A stretch of 25,661 nt of DNA. It comes from Bacteroidota bacterium. GTDB lineage: Bacteria; Bacteroidota; Bacteroidia; Chitinophagales; LD1. The DNA lies in assembly GCA_016715625.1 (NCBI GenBank), contig JADJZU010000035.1, positions 1-25,661 on the forward strand, read 5' to 3'. The stretch's first letter is position 1. Each line of letters opens with the position of its first letter. Below, piece after piece: positions 1-8,191 of this stretch. Made by a program: the position numbers and the translations under genes. The notes beneath the pieces were generated by a model. It was not told the origin of the DNA. It ran no database searches and saw nothing but the letters and a program-made list of their open reading frames with translations.

Positions 1-62
1 ACCATCACCATTCTCTATACTTTAAATAACACCTCCCATCCTGCTTGGCTCCGCCATTTTTT

Positions 63-70
63 TATGTTTG
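63..70 (+). promoter_or_regulatory. Bacteroidota -7 promoter box for the phosphohexomutase gene
   Basis: TATGTTTG is an exact match to the Bacteroidota sigma-A -7 consensus TAnnTTTG. It ends 18 bases before the ATG at 89, which would give a leader of about 15 bases. A TTG lies at 45-47, but the spacing is shorter than usual for a -33 element. The start site is inferred, not seen. Confidence 0.55.
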
Positions 71-88
71 GCGGCTAATTTTTAAAGT

Positions 89-1491
89 ATGGAAAAGATA
101 AAATTCGGAACAGACGGCTGGAGAGGCATTATTGCCAAAGATTTTACCGTGAGCAATGTGAAGCGCGTGGCCAGGGCCACTGCCGATTGGGCACAGCAAC
201 AGAATAAAGATGCCACCATTATCATCGGCTACGATTGCCGCTTTGGCGGAAGTTTGTTTTCAGCCGCAGCCATCAATGTGCTGTGTGGCCAGGGCATCAA
301 GGTCTATTACGATAAGCATTTTGTGAGCACACCCATGATTTCGCTGGGCGCCAAGCATTACGGCTGCGAGCTGGGGATTATCCTCACGGCCAGCCATAAT
401 CCGCCTTCTTACAACGGCTATAAACTGAAATCAAAACATGGCGGACCACTGATTCAGCAATACATTACCGAGGTGGAAAATCTGATACCCGATGTGTATG
501 AAACCGAAGACCTTTCTCCCGAAGAATGGGAAGCCAAAGGGTTTGCTGGAGTTTGTGGACCTGGAGACTTTGTATTTTGAGCATGTAAGTCAATCGTCTG
601 ACCTGGTAGCTGAACGACAGCAGCGAGGTGGTGGTGGCGTATGATGCCATGTATGGTGCAGGACAGAGCATTTTCCCGCGCATTATGCCCCATGCCGATT
701 TTCTGCACTGCGAGTATAATCCTTCGTTTTACGGACAGGCCCCGGAGCCTATTTCCAAAAATCTGAAAGAACTGGAAACCTATATGCAGGGCATGCCGCA
801 TGTGGATGTGGCCCTGGCCACCGATGGCGATGCCGACCGCATTGGTTTGTATAACCGGGGCGGACGATTTGTGGATGCGCATCATATTATTCTGCTGCTG
901 ATTCACATTCTGCATAAGTATAAAGAGATGAACGGCAAAGTGGTGATTGCCTTTTCGGTGAGCAACAAAGGGAAAAAGCTGTGCGAGGCCTACGGCATCC
1001 CTTACGAGGTGACCAAGATTGGGTTTAAATACATCTGCGAAATAATGCAGAACGAAGATGTGCTGGTGGGTGGCGAAGAAAGCGGTGGCATTGCCGTGAA
1101 GGGGCACATACCCGAGCGCGATGGCATCTGGGACGGGCTGGTGATTATTGAGCACCTGATTAAGAATGGTCAGTCGCTCGATGAACTGATTGATGAAGTG
1201 TATGAAGTGGTGGGTAAATTCTCCTACAACCGCCTCGACCTGCATTTAAAGGAAGAGCAGAAACTACAGATTATAGACAACTGCAAAAACGGAGTGTATA
1301 AAGACTTTGGCGGTATAGCCGTCTCCGGCCTGGAAGACCTGGACGGATTTAAGTTTTATCTGGAAGGGGAAGAAACCTGCATGATCCGCGCCAGCGGCAC
1401 CGAGCCTTTGCTGCGCGTGTATGTAGAAGCCTCTTCGCCTGAGCGGGTACAGGTGATTATGGATAAAGTGAAAACGACACTTGTGGGCTAG
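89..1491 (+). CDS. Phosphoglucomutase/phosphomannomutase family protein (frame-disrupted)
   Basis: This is an alpha-D-phosphohexomutase, which interconverts hexose 1- and 6-phosphates in the cytoplasm for glycogen, nucleotide-sugar and envelope polysaccharide synthesis. The N-terminal part (89-580) has GYDCRFGG near residue 47 and the phosphoserine loop TASHNP with Ser102. The C-terminal part (open from 628) has the metal-binding DGDADR, the sugar-binding GGEESGG and the phosphate-binding RASGTEP. Together they give about 467 residues, normal for the family. Frame 2 passes to frame 3 near 540 (giving LLEFVDLETLYFEHV) and then to frame 1 near 605-613 (giving NDSSEVVVAYDAMYG). Each step fits one extra base. 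I infer two indel errors in an otherwise intact gene; genuine inactivation is possible but less likely. The ATG at 89 follows a good -7 box. Substrate preference cannot be read from the sequence. Confidence 0.9.
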
Positions 1492-1509
1492 TTTGCGCAT
1501 CTTTACCGT

Positions 1510-2568
1510 ATGCGCGTATACTGTCTGTGGTTATTTATCTTTTCTTTTTGTGCCTGCACGCGCGCGCAGGACTCTTTGGTTACAGCTATACCTGACTCGT
1601 CTACGCAGCTACAAGTAATCCTGCCCGATACTTCCCCTGTTTTTAAAGTGGAAGCAGCTAAGCGCCTGCATCCGCTGGAGTGGTCGCCCGGCATTCATAA
1701 AAAAAGACTGATAGGGGTCACCGTTGGTGCCACAGCGGCTTACTCGGCTATTATGGTGGGGGTGGGCACCGCCTGGTATGGCAAACAAAAACTGGAAGGC
1801 TTCCGCTGGTTTGACGATAGCCGCGAGTGGAATCAGATAGACAAGACTGGGCATTTCTTTGCGCCCTACTTTATTACAACCTGGAGCTACAACATGCTGC
1901 GATGGAGCGGCATGAAGAATACACCTGCGGCCCTCATTGCAGGAGCCTTCGGCTTTGTTAGTTTATCTGCCATTGAAATACCCGATGGCATGAGCCCCAA
2001 ATATGGCGCCAGCTGGAGCGACCTGGTATTTAACTTTGGTGGTGCCGCCTTAGCCACTACGCAATATCTACTTTGGAAAGAACAGCGCATCACCTGCAAA
2101 TATTCTTTTCATATCATCAACTACCCACGGGGCGAGCTGCGCGACCGCGCCAACGAGCTATATGGAAAGGGGTTTGGAGAGCGGATACTGAAGGACTATA
2201 ATGGAGTTACCATGTGGCTCTCTTTCAATCTTCATTCGTTCAATCATAAAATAAAGCCAAGCTGGTTAAACATTGCTTTTGGATATGGTGCAGGTAACAT
2301 GTATGGTGGATTCGAGAATAAATGGATTGATAAAAACGGAGTGGCACACGACCGCACCGACCTCAAGCGCTACCGCAGTTTCTTTATATCGCTGGATGCC
2401 GATTACACGCGCATAAAAACAAAATCGCGCATCGGTAAAATGATACTCGGCATTTTAAACATTGTGAAGTTGCCGATGCCTGCGCTGGAGGTAAACACTT
2501 TGGGGCAGGTGGTGTTTCACCCTATGTATTTCCTCAACTTTGAGGTGCCGGTTTATTTGAAGAAATAA
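1510..2568 (+). CDS. Exported DUF2279 family protein
   Basis: A 352-residue protein of the DUF2279 family, common in Bacteroidota and of unknown function. Residues 1-19 form a signal peptide (hydrophobic CLWLFIFSF, probable cleavage near TRA/QD), so it should reach the periplasm or outer membrane. The family core begins near residue 98 with RWFDDSREWNQIDKTGH. It continues with hydrophobic segments around residues 116-190, including a WSD motif. A soluble or beta-rich C-terminal half contains DRANELYG and LKDYNG and ends in a hydrophobic stretch. The ATG is 18 bases after the phosphohexomutase stop, so the two may be co-transcribed. No alternative start is preferred because the signal peptide begins at this ATG. 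Family assignment is from recognised motifs; no activity is claimed. Confidence 0.8.
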   Translation: MRVYCLWLFIFSFCACTRAQDSLVTAIPDSSTQLQVILPDTSPVFKVEAAKRLHPLEWSPGIHKKRLIGVTVGATAAYSAIMVGVGTAWYGKQKLEGFRWFDDSREWNQIDKTGHFFAPYFITTWSYNMLRWSGMKNTPAALIAGAFGFVSLSAIEIPDGMSPKYGASWSDLVFNFGGAALATTQYLLWKEQRITCKYSFHIINYPRGELRDRANELYGKGFGERILKDYNGVTMWLSFNLHSFNHKIKPSWLNIAFGYGAGNMYGGFENKWIDKNGVAHDRTDLKRYRSFFISLDADYTRIKTKSRIGKMILGILNIVKLPMPALEVNTLGQVVFHPMYFLNFEVPVYLKK

Positions 2569-2725
2569 TCAATACCGAACAGCCACAAGAAGAAAGTGAT
2601 TGAACAACCATTCTTTTTTGATATGCACTATTTTTAAAACGTCAGTGACTACTGCTTGATTCATTTCTCTTCTTCATAGGCTCTTGCATACCACCCTTCG
2701 GAAACTGAAATGCCGGCAATAAAAT

Positions 2726-2757
2726 AAAAGCCGTATTGGTAACAGAGAGGGGCTTTT
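2726..2757 (+). terminator. Possible terminator after the DUF2279 gene
   Basis: AAAAGCC (2726-2732) can pair with GGCTTTT (2751-2757), followed by further T residues. The stem is short, the loop is 18 bases, and the element lies about 160 bases beyond the DUF2279 stop. It is a weak candidate. The rest of the 234-base gap before 2803 shows no gene. Confidence 0.35.
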
Positions 2758-2777
2758 TAATTCCGTAGCTTAAGAAG

Positions 2778-2785
2778 TATATTTG
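2778..2785 (+). promoter_or_regulatory. -7 promoter box for the toxin-antitoxin pair
   Basis: TATATTTG matches TAnnTTTG exactly and lies 17 bases before the ATG at 2803, so transcription should start near 2789. The upstream region is T-rich (2754-2758) where a -33 element would lie, but has no clear TTTG. Confidence 0.55.
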
Positions 2786-2802
2786 CTGTAAAACAGAAAG
2801 GC

Positions 2803-3030
2803 ATGAACGAATTTCTTCAATACATCTCCATCAACCCCGAAATACGGTTTGGTAAACCTTGTATTAAAGGTACTCGGATAGCAGTACTTGACATTCTTCA
2901 ATGGTTGGCATCAGGGATGCAAATACAGGAAATTCTGGAAGATTTCCCTTCACTTAAAGAAGAGCACATTAGAGCTGCTCTGGCATTTGCAGCACACCGC
3001 GAAATGCACACTAAACTTTCAGCCGCTTAA
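2803..3030 (+). CDS. DUF433 domain protein, probable antitoxin
   Basis: A 75-residue DUF433 protein. The family signature is clear: NPEIRFGKPCIKGTRI at residues 11-26, then ILQWLASGM and an EDFPSL...IRAALAFAA helix pair. DUF433 proteins are small helical, winged-helix-like proteins that usually sit just upstream of PIN-like DUF5615 genes and are treated as their antitoxins. Here the stop is followed after two bases by the ATG of a DUF5615 gene, so the two are translationally close and should share one transcript from the -7 box at 2778. Length is typical and the frame is intact. The antitoxin role, including autorepression, is inferred from family and context. Confidence 0.85.
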   Translation: MNEFLQYISINPEIRFGKPCIKGTRIAVLDILQWLASGMQIQEILEDFPSLKEEHIRAALAFAAHREMHTKLSAA

Positions 3031-3032
3031 CT

Positions 3033-3368
3033 ATGAAGTTATTGATAGATGCAAACTTGTCGTGGCGTTTAGTTGATCTGCTCAGAAACGAGTTTACTGA
3101 AATCACTCACGTTATTCATACCGGCTTAGCGGAAAACGCATCTGATACCACCATTTGGAATCATGCTCACCAAAACAACTATTCCATTATTACCAACGAT
3201 GATGATTTTTATCTTCTTTCGTTAAGCAAAGGATTTCCACCTAAAATCATCTTGCTGCGAACCGGAAACCAAAGCACCAGATACATTGCTGAAATATTGA
3301 CTAAGCACAAAGTTGAAATCAATCATTTTTTAAGCACTAAGGATTATGGTGTTTTGGAAATTTATTGA
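3033..3368 (+). CDS. DUF5615 PIN-like protein, probable toxin (nuclease)
   Basis: A 111-residue DUF5615 (Mut7-C/PIN-like) protein. It begins directly with the beta strand MKLLIDANLSW carrying Asp6. It has acidic residues at Glu34 and Asp38 and the ITNDDDFY motif with Asp56-58, the usual positions of the metal-binding acidic cluster of PIN-type RNases. A strand with LLRTGN follows near residue 74. By family it would cleave RNA when freed from its DUF433 partner; the target is unknown. The start is fixed by the conserved first strand. The pair is visibly more AT-rich than its neighbours and both sides are non-coding, as expected for a mobile toxin-antitoxin cassette. 3369-3487 holds no feature I can support. 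Confidence 0.82.
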   Translation: MKLLIDANLSWRLVDLLRNEFTEITHVIHTGLAENASDTTIWNHAHQNNYSIITNDDDFYLLSLSKGFPPKIILLRTGNQSTRYIAEILTKHKVEINHFLSTKDYGVLEIY

Positions 3369-3487
3369 TTCCACCGCCATGAGTTATTCTGTTCTTAGCC
3401 ATGTTCCTCATGGGAAGGTGAACGAATAGACAAAAACTGCTTTTATAAGGAGTTAAAAACCTCTGTTGATTATACCGGTTGGGATGT

Positions 3488-4156
3488 TTATTTACTCGCT
3501 ACCACCACCCAATGCCCAAAGAAAAACTCCTTCTTCAGTAATTCTGTTTTCAAAATTTTAAACCCCTGCTTTTCTAAAAAGGTTTGATATCCGGCTAAAT
3601 CATATTGATGCGGATGCAATACATCTCCGGGTATAAACCGGAAGAGATGTTTAAAAAAAGAATAGTTGTGCGCATCAATAGAAAGAATAAGGGTGCCACC
3701 ATCGGCACAAACTGCTTTCAGTTGCTCAAAACCCTTTTCCATATCCTGCACATGGTTAATGCAGTTCATGCAAAACACAAGGTCAAAAGGGGTAGCGGTC
3801 GTAAACTCTTCCAGCGTGTTGCACACAAAGCGGGTATTGGGATAATCTGCCGGCAAAAAAAATCCGGTTTGTTTTTCATAGACTTCCAACAACGGATCCA
3901 CAGCCGTGATGCTGTTATCGGGTAAAGCAATAAAAATGCCTGCGGGTCCACAGCCTAAATCGCACACTTTCAAATCAGGATGAATGACCAAAACATCCGC
4001 TACCATTTTCAACAGCTGCTGCCAATAGTTTCGCTTCCAGTCCAGATACTGCGCCTTGTCTTTCTTTTTCAAGTAACGTTTCCACCAGCGCAATTCAAAC
4101 CACTGTGCTATTTTCCAACGATAAATGGAATACGCATTTTGCAAGGGCTTCATCAT
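3488..4156 (-). CDS. Class I SAM-dependent methyltransferase
   Basis: A 222-residue cytoplasmic methyltransferase of the Rossmann (class I) type. Motif I is VCDLGCGPAG (residues 64-73), the SAM-binding glycine loop. The acidic end of strand 2 is AVDP (Asp87). FDLVFCMNCINHV (residues 124-136) is the motif IV region and LILSIDAHN follows strand 5. A basic, aromatic N-terminal extension (residues 1-50, WKRYLKKKDKAQ) precedes the fold. The C-terminal part is ordinary for small-molecule methyltransferases, but the substrate cannot be told. Either ATG of the initial Met-Met pair (4156 or 4153) could be used. It is divergent from rnpB, and a -7-like box (TAGTTTCG, 4182-4189) lies 25 bases upstream. 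Confidence 0.82.
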   Translation of the reverse strand: MMKPLQNAYSIYRWKIAQWFELRWWKRYLKKKDKAQYLDWKRNYWQQLLKMVADVLVIHPDLKVCDLGCGPAGIFIALPDNSITAVDPLLEVYEKQTGFFLPADYPNTRFVCNTLEEFTTATPFDLVFCMNCINHVQDMEKGFEQLKAVCADGGTLILSIDAHNYSFFKHLFRFIPGDVLHPHQYDLAGYQTFLEKQGFKILKTELLKKEFFFGHWVVVASK

Positions 4157-4181
4157 AGAATCAGATACTTTTCCACAGGTG

Positions 4182-4189
4182 CGAAACTA
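4182..4189 (-). promoter_or_regulatory. Possible -7 box for the methyltransferase
   Basis: TAGTTTCG on the minus strand matches TAnnTTTG at seven of eight positions. It has the same C substitution as the candidate rnpB box on the other strand. It would start transcription near 4178, about 20 bases before the ATG. Confidence 0.35.
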
Positions 4190-4214
4190 ATCTTCATGCA
4201 CAAATGCATTCTTC

Positions 4215-4222
4215 TATTTTCG
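4215..4222 (+). promoter_or_regulatory. Possible -7 box for rnpB
   Basis: TATTTTCG matches TAnnTTTG at seven of eight positions. The predicted start, about four bases downstream, falls at 4226-4229. That is where the P1 helix of the RNase P RNA begins, which supports the call. Confidence 0.45.
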
Positions 4223-4228
4223 CGGTAC

Positions 4229-4606
4229 AGCTGCTTGCTGCTCTATCGTTCTTTACATGATAAAGAGAGGAAAGTCCGGACAACACAGAGTGCCGCACCA
4301 CCTAACGGGTGGGTTCTGCCGTAAGGCAGAAACAGACAGTGCCGCAGAAAATAACCGCTACGGAGCAATCCGGAGTAAGGGTGAAAATGTAGTGTAAGAG
4401 ACTACGGTCAGCAGTGGCAACATCGCTGGCGGGTAAACCTTGCGGGTTGAAAGCTCATGTATATCAGCGCTGAAGTGCTACTCGCACGATTGTTCGCTGA
4501 GGGGTTGAGTGCTACAGGTTTCGTGTGAGCGAAATCGCAGATAAATGATAGGGGCCCGTCTTTGGATGGGAACAGAATCCGGCTTACAGGCAAGCAGTCT
4601 TTTTTT
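4229..4606 (+). ncRNA. rnpB: RNase P RNA, bacterial type A
   Basis: This is the catalytic RNA of RNase P, which removes 5' leaders from tRNA precursors. The universal core is visible: GAGGAAAGTCCGG at 4267-4279 (CR-I), AGTGCCGCAGAAAATAACCGC-type sequence near 4338-4358, AAGGGTGAAAATG and GTAAGAG around 4377-4400 (CR-II/III), GATAAATGATAGGGG near 4541-4555 (CR-IV) and ACAGAATCCGGCTTA at 4572-4586 (CR-V). P1 closes as CTGCTTGC (4231-4238) with GCAAGCAG (4590-4597), an 8-bp perfect helix. It is followed directly by a run of T (4600-4606), so P1 plus the T run probably also acts as the terminator. Exact ends are estimated. Open reading frames across this stretch are spurious. Confidence 0.96.
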
Positions 4607-4701
4607 ATTAAATCTACCGGAGGCAGTAGCAAGCTGCATGAACTCTTTTAAAAAACAATGGAGCGCTGGCAAACAGAAAGCGCCCATTTAAAACAAACAC
4701 G

Positions 4702-6062
4702 ATGGCCAATATCCTGATTGCCGATGATGAGAAAAGTATCCGCAAAACACTGCGGGAGATACTGGAATACGAAAGCTACAAAGTAGATGAAGCATCCGAT
4801 GGCGCTCAGGCTTTGGCGATGTTGACCGATGGCGACTATGACTGCGCCCTGCTCGACATTAAGATGCCGAAAATGGATGGCATGGAAGTGCTCGAAAAAA
4901 TCAAAACCACCGATTGCGACACACCCATCATTATGATTTCGGGGCACGGCACCGTAGAGAATGCGGTGGAGGCCACCAAAAAAGGGGCGTATGATTTTAT
5001 TCAAAAGCCGCCTGATTTAAACCGCTTGCTGGTAACCGTGAGAAATGCACTGGAGAAGGCGAACCTGGTTACCGAAACAAAAGTATTGAAACGCAAGGTG
5101 GGCAAAACGCGGGAGATGATTGGCGAGAGTCCTGCTATTCAAAAAATTAAAGATACCATTGAGCGGGTGGCTCCCACCGAAGCCCGTGTATTGATTACCG
5201 GAGAAAACGGAACCGGAAAAGAATTGGTGGCCCGATGGATACACGAACGAAGCAAACGTGCGAGCGGACCATTGGTAGAAGTCAACTGTGCGGCCATCCC
5301 TACCGATTTAATTGAAAGCGAATTGTTCGGGCACGAGAAAGGAGCTTTTACCTCCGCCATAAAACAGCGCATCGGTAAGTTTGAATCGGCCAACGGTGGC
5401 ACCTTGTTTCTGGATGAAATAGGCGACATGAGCCTGAGTGCACAAGCCAAAGTACTGCGCGCTTTGCAGGAAAGCAGAATCACCCGCGTGGGCAGTGATA
5501 AAGACATTATGGTAGATGTGCGGGTGGTGGCTGCTACCAATAAAGATTTATTGCAGGAAGTAGAAGAAGGAAGATTTCGCGTGGATTTGTATCACCGCTT
5601 AAGTGTTATCCTGGTTCACGTTCCCTCGCTGAACGAGCGCGCAGATGATGTGCCGTTATTAGCCGAAAAATTCGTAAAAGAGATTTGCGAAGACTATGGT
5701 GTGCCTAAAAAAATACTGACGCCCAAAGCCATTGAAGAACTGCGCACCATGAACTGGCAGGGCAATATCCGCGAATTGAGAAACGTGATGGAGCGTTTGG
5801 TTATTCTATCGGACCAGAAGATAACGGATTGGAGAAGTGACGCACCTTTGTTACCAATACACAAGCCAAGGACACGCCTACCGATTTGTTTGAGCAGTAC
5901 GACAAGTTTCAGGACTTTAAAGAACACATTGAAAAGTTGTTCATTGAACACAAACTGAAAAAGTTTGCCTGGAATGTTTCTAAAACAGCGGAAGTGCTCG
6001 ACATTCAACGAAGCCACCTATACAACAAGATTGAGAAATACGATTTGCGCAGACAAAACTAG
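4702..6062 (+). CDS. Sigma54-dependent response regulator, NtrC/NtrX type (frame-disrupted)
   Basis: A two-component response regulator that activates sigma54 promoters. The receiver (residues 1-120) has Asp8-Asp9, the phosphoacceptor Asp52 in ALLDIKMPKMDG, Ser80 and Lys102. The AAA+ domain follows: Walker A GENGTGKE (168-175), GAFTSA (214-219), Walker B TLFLDEIGD (234-242) and the NIRELRNVMERL region (355-366). The L1 loop reads GAFTSA rather than GAFTGA. The frame changes between about 5838 and 5850 (one base missing). The true C-terminus then continues as FVTNTQAKDTPTDLFEQY and a Fis-type HTH (KTAEVLDIQRSHLYNKIEKY), ending at TAG 6060-6062. As read, the first frame runs on to 5958. Corrected length is about 453 residues, usual for the family. 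No histidine kinase is adjacent, so the signal is unknown. Confidence 0.92.
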
Positions 6063-6076
6063 CGCCTCCTCTCTTC

Positions 6077-6103
6077 AAAAGCCCGGCATTTTGCCGGGCT
6101 TTT
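6077..6103 (+). terminator. Intrinsic terminator after the sigma54 regulator
   Basis: AAAAGCCCGGCA (6077-6088) and TGCCGGGCTTTT (6092-6103) form a perfect 12-bp stem with a three-base TTT loop. The stem begins 14 bases after the corrected stop at 6062. The A/T ends make it usable in both directions. Its position supports 6062 as the real end of the regulator gene. Confidence 0.9.
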
Positions 6104-6193
6104 GCTTATACACCGGCTGCTGTGTATTCTATTTGCAGGCCGCCATGGCTACAGCACTTTCAATTGCTTAACTTAGCGCGGCTAAATGCACCC

Positions 6194-6832
6194 ATGAAAT
6201 ACTTTTTGCTGCTATTGTGTTGTGTTTTTATTCAGGAAAGCTTCTCGCAGGATACCTTGTTTCTGGCTACTACCAAGGACCCGCGCTATACCCGCTATCT
6301 CGATTCATTGCAGGCCTATGAAATTGGCTACTCCGTAGCCAAAAACATTTGCAATAAACTGAAGGAGATCAACCCTGAGCAGTCGCTAGACAATTATTTT
6401 CTGAGCAAATACGAAGGGCGCACCGACACTTCGAAGGGCTATTTTTACACCTACAACCAGAATGTAGCCGTGGAGCCCGGCCACATGAATATTGAATATC
6501 GATACATGAAAAGCGATTCTACCTTTCCGTGGGAGTATCTGGAATCGCAGTATAAGCGGCTAAACGCCATCAAGATTAAACCCACCGGGGTGATGCAAGG
6601 GGGCGAGTTACCGGATGTATACATTTATGCCAAGCCCTCCACGGTTGTTGCCTTTAAGGTGCTCAAACGCTTTGTGGTAGTAGGGCAAACCATCAAGTTT
6701 TCGGTATCTAACGATGGAAAGACTAAAACTCCCTACATAGAAAAAGTATACTATATACAGGATGCGCAAAACCGCCCGGTGATAGATAGTATTGAAAAAC
6801 TGGATCCGGTTACCAAAAAACACGTAGACTAA
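6194..6832 (+). CDS. Exported protein of unknown function
   Basis: I do not recognise the family. The frame is open from 6122, but the ATG at 6194 is preferred. From there the protein begins MKYFLLLLCCVFIQ and has a typical signal peptide ending near ESFSQ/D, whereas the extra 24 residues upstream look non-coding. The mature part (about 195 residues) is soluble, rich in Tyr and Lys, with no further membrane segment. It contains KTKTPYIEKVYYIQD near the end. It lies 27 bases before the GH5 gene on the same strand and after a strong terminator, so the two probably form one unit. Bacteroidota often pair small exported proteins with secreted hydrolases, but no function is claimed. Confidence 0.7.
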   Translation: MKYFLLLLCCVFIQESFSQDTLFLATTKDPRYTRYLDSLQAYEIGYSVAKNICNKLKEINPEQSLDNYFLSKYEGRTDTSKGYFYTYNQNVAVEPGHMNIEYRYMKSDSTFPWEYLESQYKRLNAIKIKPTGVMQGGELPDVYIYAKPSTVVAFKVLKRFVVVGQTIKFSVSNDGKTKTPYIEKVYYIQDAQNRPVIDSIEKLDPVTKKHVD

Positions 6833-6859
6833 AGCACGGCAATAAACTAGCTCCAACCT

Positions 6860-8191
6860 ATGAAATACCTCTCCATCAACAGTAAGTTCAGCAAATATGC
6901 TTTCCTACTGGTTCCGCTGTTCCTATCTGCCTCGCTGGTGGCCCAATCGCCAGCGCAGCAGAGGTGTGCCGCATTCGGTAAAGGACAAAATATCAGCAAC
7001 TGGCTGGAAGCTTACTGGAATGGCAATTGGCCCAGCGCAAACGGTTACACCAAGAAAGACCTGGAAGACATGAAGGCTGCCGGTACGAGCAGTATTCGAC
7101 TACCTGTTTCATTCTCAGCGATTGTGGACACGACTGCACCCTATAATGTAGATACAACACACGTTTTGTTCAGCCGAATAGATAGTGTGATAAAATGGTG
7201 CGATGAACTGGGCTTGAATCTGATTATTGACAATCACCACGGATGGACCTTGAATAATCAGGCGTGGCGTCCGCAGTTATACAGGTTTGCTCACCTGTGG
7301 AGTGTCGTATCGGCTCGCTATAGCTATCTGGACCCGGAGCGGTTTACCTTTGAACTGCTGAATGAACCGGCTATCGGGTTTGACCTGGACTCGCTGAACA
7401 TCATGTTCAATACCGCGATTGACTCTATCCGGCAGCACACCACCGCTCACAGTATTATTGTGTCGCCCCATTTTGGGAGTGTAGGGCTGGCCTTCAGCAA
7501 TTATGTGCCTCTGGCCGATACCAATTTGATTTACACCTTTCATTGCTACGACCCGCAGAATTTTACCCATCAGGGTTTTTCGTGGACCTCCCCTCCTTTC
7601 CCTGCCGGGCAAGTGTTTCCCGATTTTGCCAACTTCTTTGAGCCCCCTTTGTATCAATCATGGAATATTGTGCGCGACTGGAAAGCGCAATACAATCTGC
7701 CCGTATTTTTAGGTGAGTTTGGCGTGAGCCATCATGCAGATGCCACCAGCAAATGTAAGTGGATAGAATATATAGCAACGAACCTGAAGCAAATGGACAT
7801 GCCCTGGTTTTATTGGGATTGGCGCTATGATTTTGCCATGTTTAATTCAAGCGTGCCGAATGCCGATAGCATCGTGCCTTGCATCGGTTACTACTTAGGT
7901 TTGTATGGCGACACCTCCTTCACGGCTCTGGCTCCGGCTATACAAAAGCCCGAAGGGTTTGCCCAGGTGTTGCCGACATTGTTAGCCTCCGGAGAATCCT
8001 GCAAAGTGCAGTTGACTACAGCCGGCACGTATCAATTGGAAATACTGGATGCACATGGCAGGCTCGTGCACCTACAAGTGGTTACCGAAGCGGAACAGTA
8101 TATCCCGATGCCTTATCCCCGCGGGCTATACTTTATACATCTGCGAAATGGGAATGAAGTGCACACCCGAAAAGTGTTGATTTACGATTGA
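6860..8191 (+). CDS. Secreted glycoside hydrolase family 5 (cellulase-like) with T9SS sorting domain
   Basis: A 443-residue exported beta-glycosidase. After a signal peptide (about residues 1-29, ending LVAQ) the GH5 barrel starts at GKGQNISNWLE. It shows IRLP (79-82), DNHHGW (124-129) and LLNEP with the probable acid/base Glu169. FHCYDP lies near 227-232. GEFG carries the probable nucleophile Glu286, and YWDW (318-321) provides aromatic subsites. Asparagine-Glu-Pro and Gly-Glu-Phe are the standard retaining GH5 pair. The final 80 residues (YQLEILDAHGRLV, PRGLYFIHLRNG, RKVLIYD) are a type A T9SS C-terminal sorting domain, so it should be released or anchored at the cell surface. Likely substrates are beta-1,4-glucans or mannans; the subfamily cannot be settled by eye. 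Its end overlaps the convergent MFS gene by 10 bases. Confidence 0.92.
   Translation: MKYLSINSKFSKYAFLLVPLFLSASLVAQSPAQQRCAAFGKGQNISNWLEAYWNGNWPSANGYTKKDLEDMKAAGTSSIRLPVSFSAIVDTTAPYNVDTTHVLFSRIDSVIKWCDELGLNLIIDNHHGWTLNNQAWRPQLYRFAHLWSVVSARYSYLDPERFTFELLNEPAIGFDLDSLNIMFNTAIDSIRQHTTAHSIIVSPHFGSVGLAFSNYVPLADTNLIYTFHCYDPQNFTHQGFSWTSPPFPAGQVFPDFANFFEPPLYQSWNIVRDWKAQYNLPVFLGEFGVSHHADATSKCKWIEYIATNLKQMDMPWFYWDWRYDFAMFNSSVPNADSIVPCIGYYLGLYGDTSFTALAPAIQKPEGFAQVLPTLLASGESCKVQLTTAGTYQLEILDAHGRLVHLQVVTEAEQYIPMPYPRGLYFIHLRNGNEVHTRKVLIYD

Noticed and set aside
540..628. Programmed ribosomal frameshifting in the phosphohexomutase
   Set aside because: Two shifts in the same direction within 90 bases would be needed, no slippery heptamer or downstream structure is seen, and similar breaks occur in unrelated genes nearby.
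454..1245. A 263-codon open frame on the minus strand
   Set aside because: It lies opposite the phosphohexomutase, whose conserved motifs are on the plus strand; the antisense translation has no recognisable domain.
3402..3416. Small inverted repeat CCATG...CATGG after the toxin gene
   Set aside because: Five-base arms without a T run; too weak to call a terminator.
4408..4687. Minus-strand frames of about 70 codons
   Set aside because: They overlap the RNase P RNA and have no initiation signal or family resemblance.
7879..8157. A 92-codon plus-strand frame within the GH5 gene
   Set aside because: It is out of frame with the clear T9SS sorting domain and has no start signal or domain.
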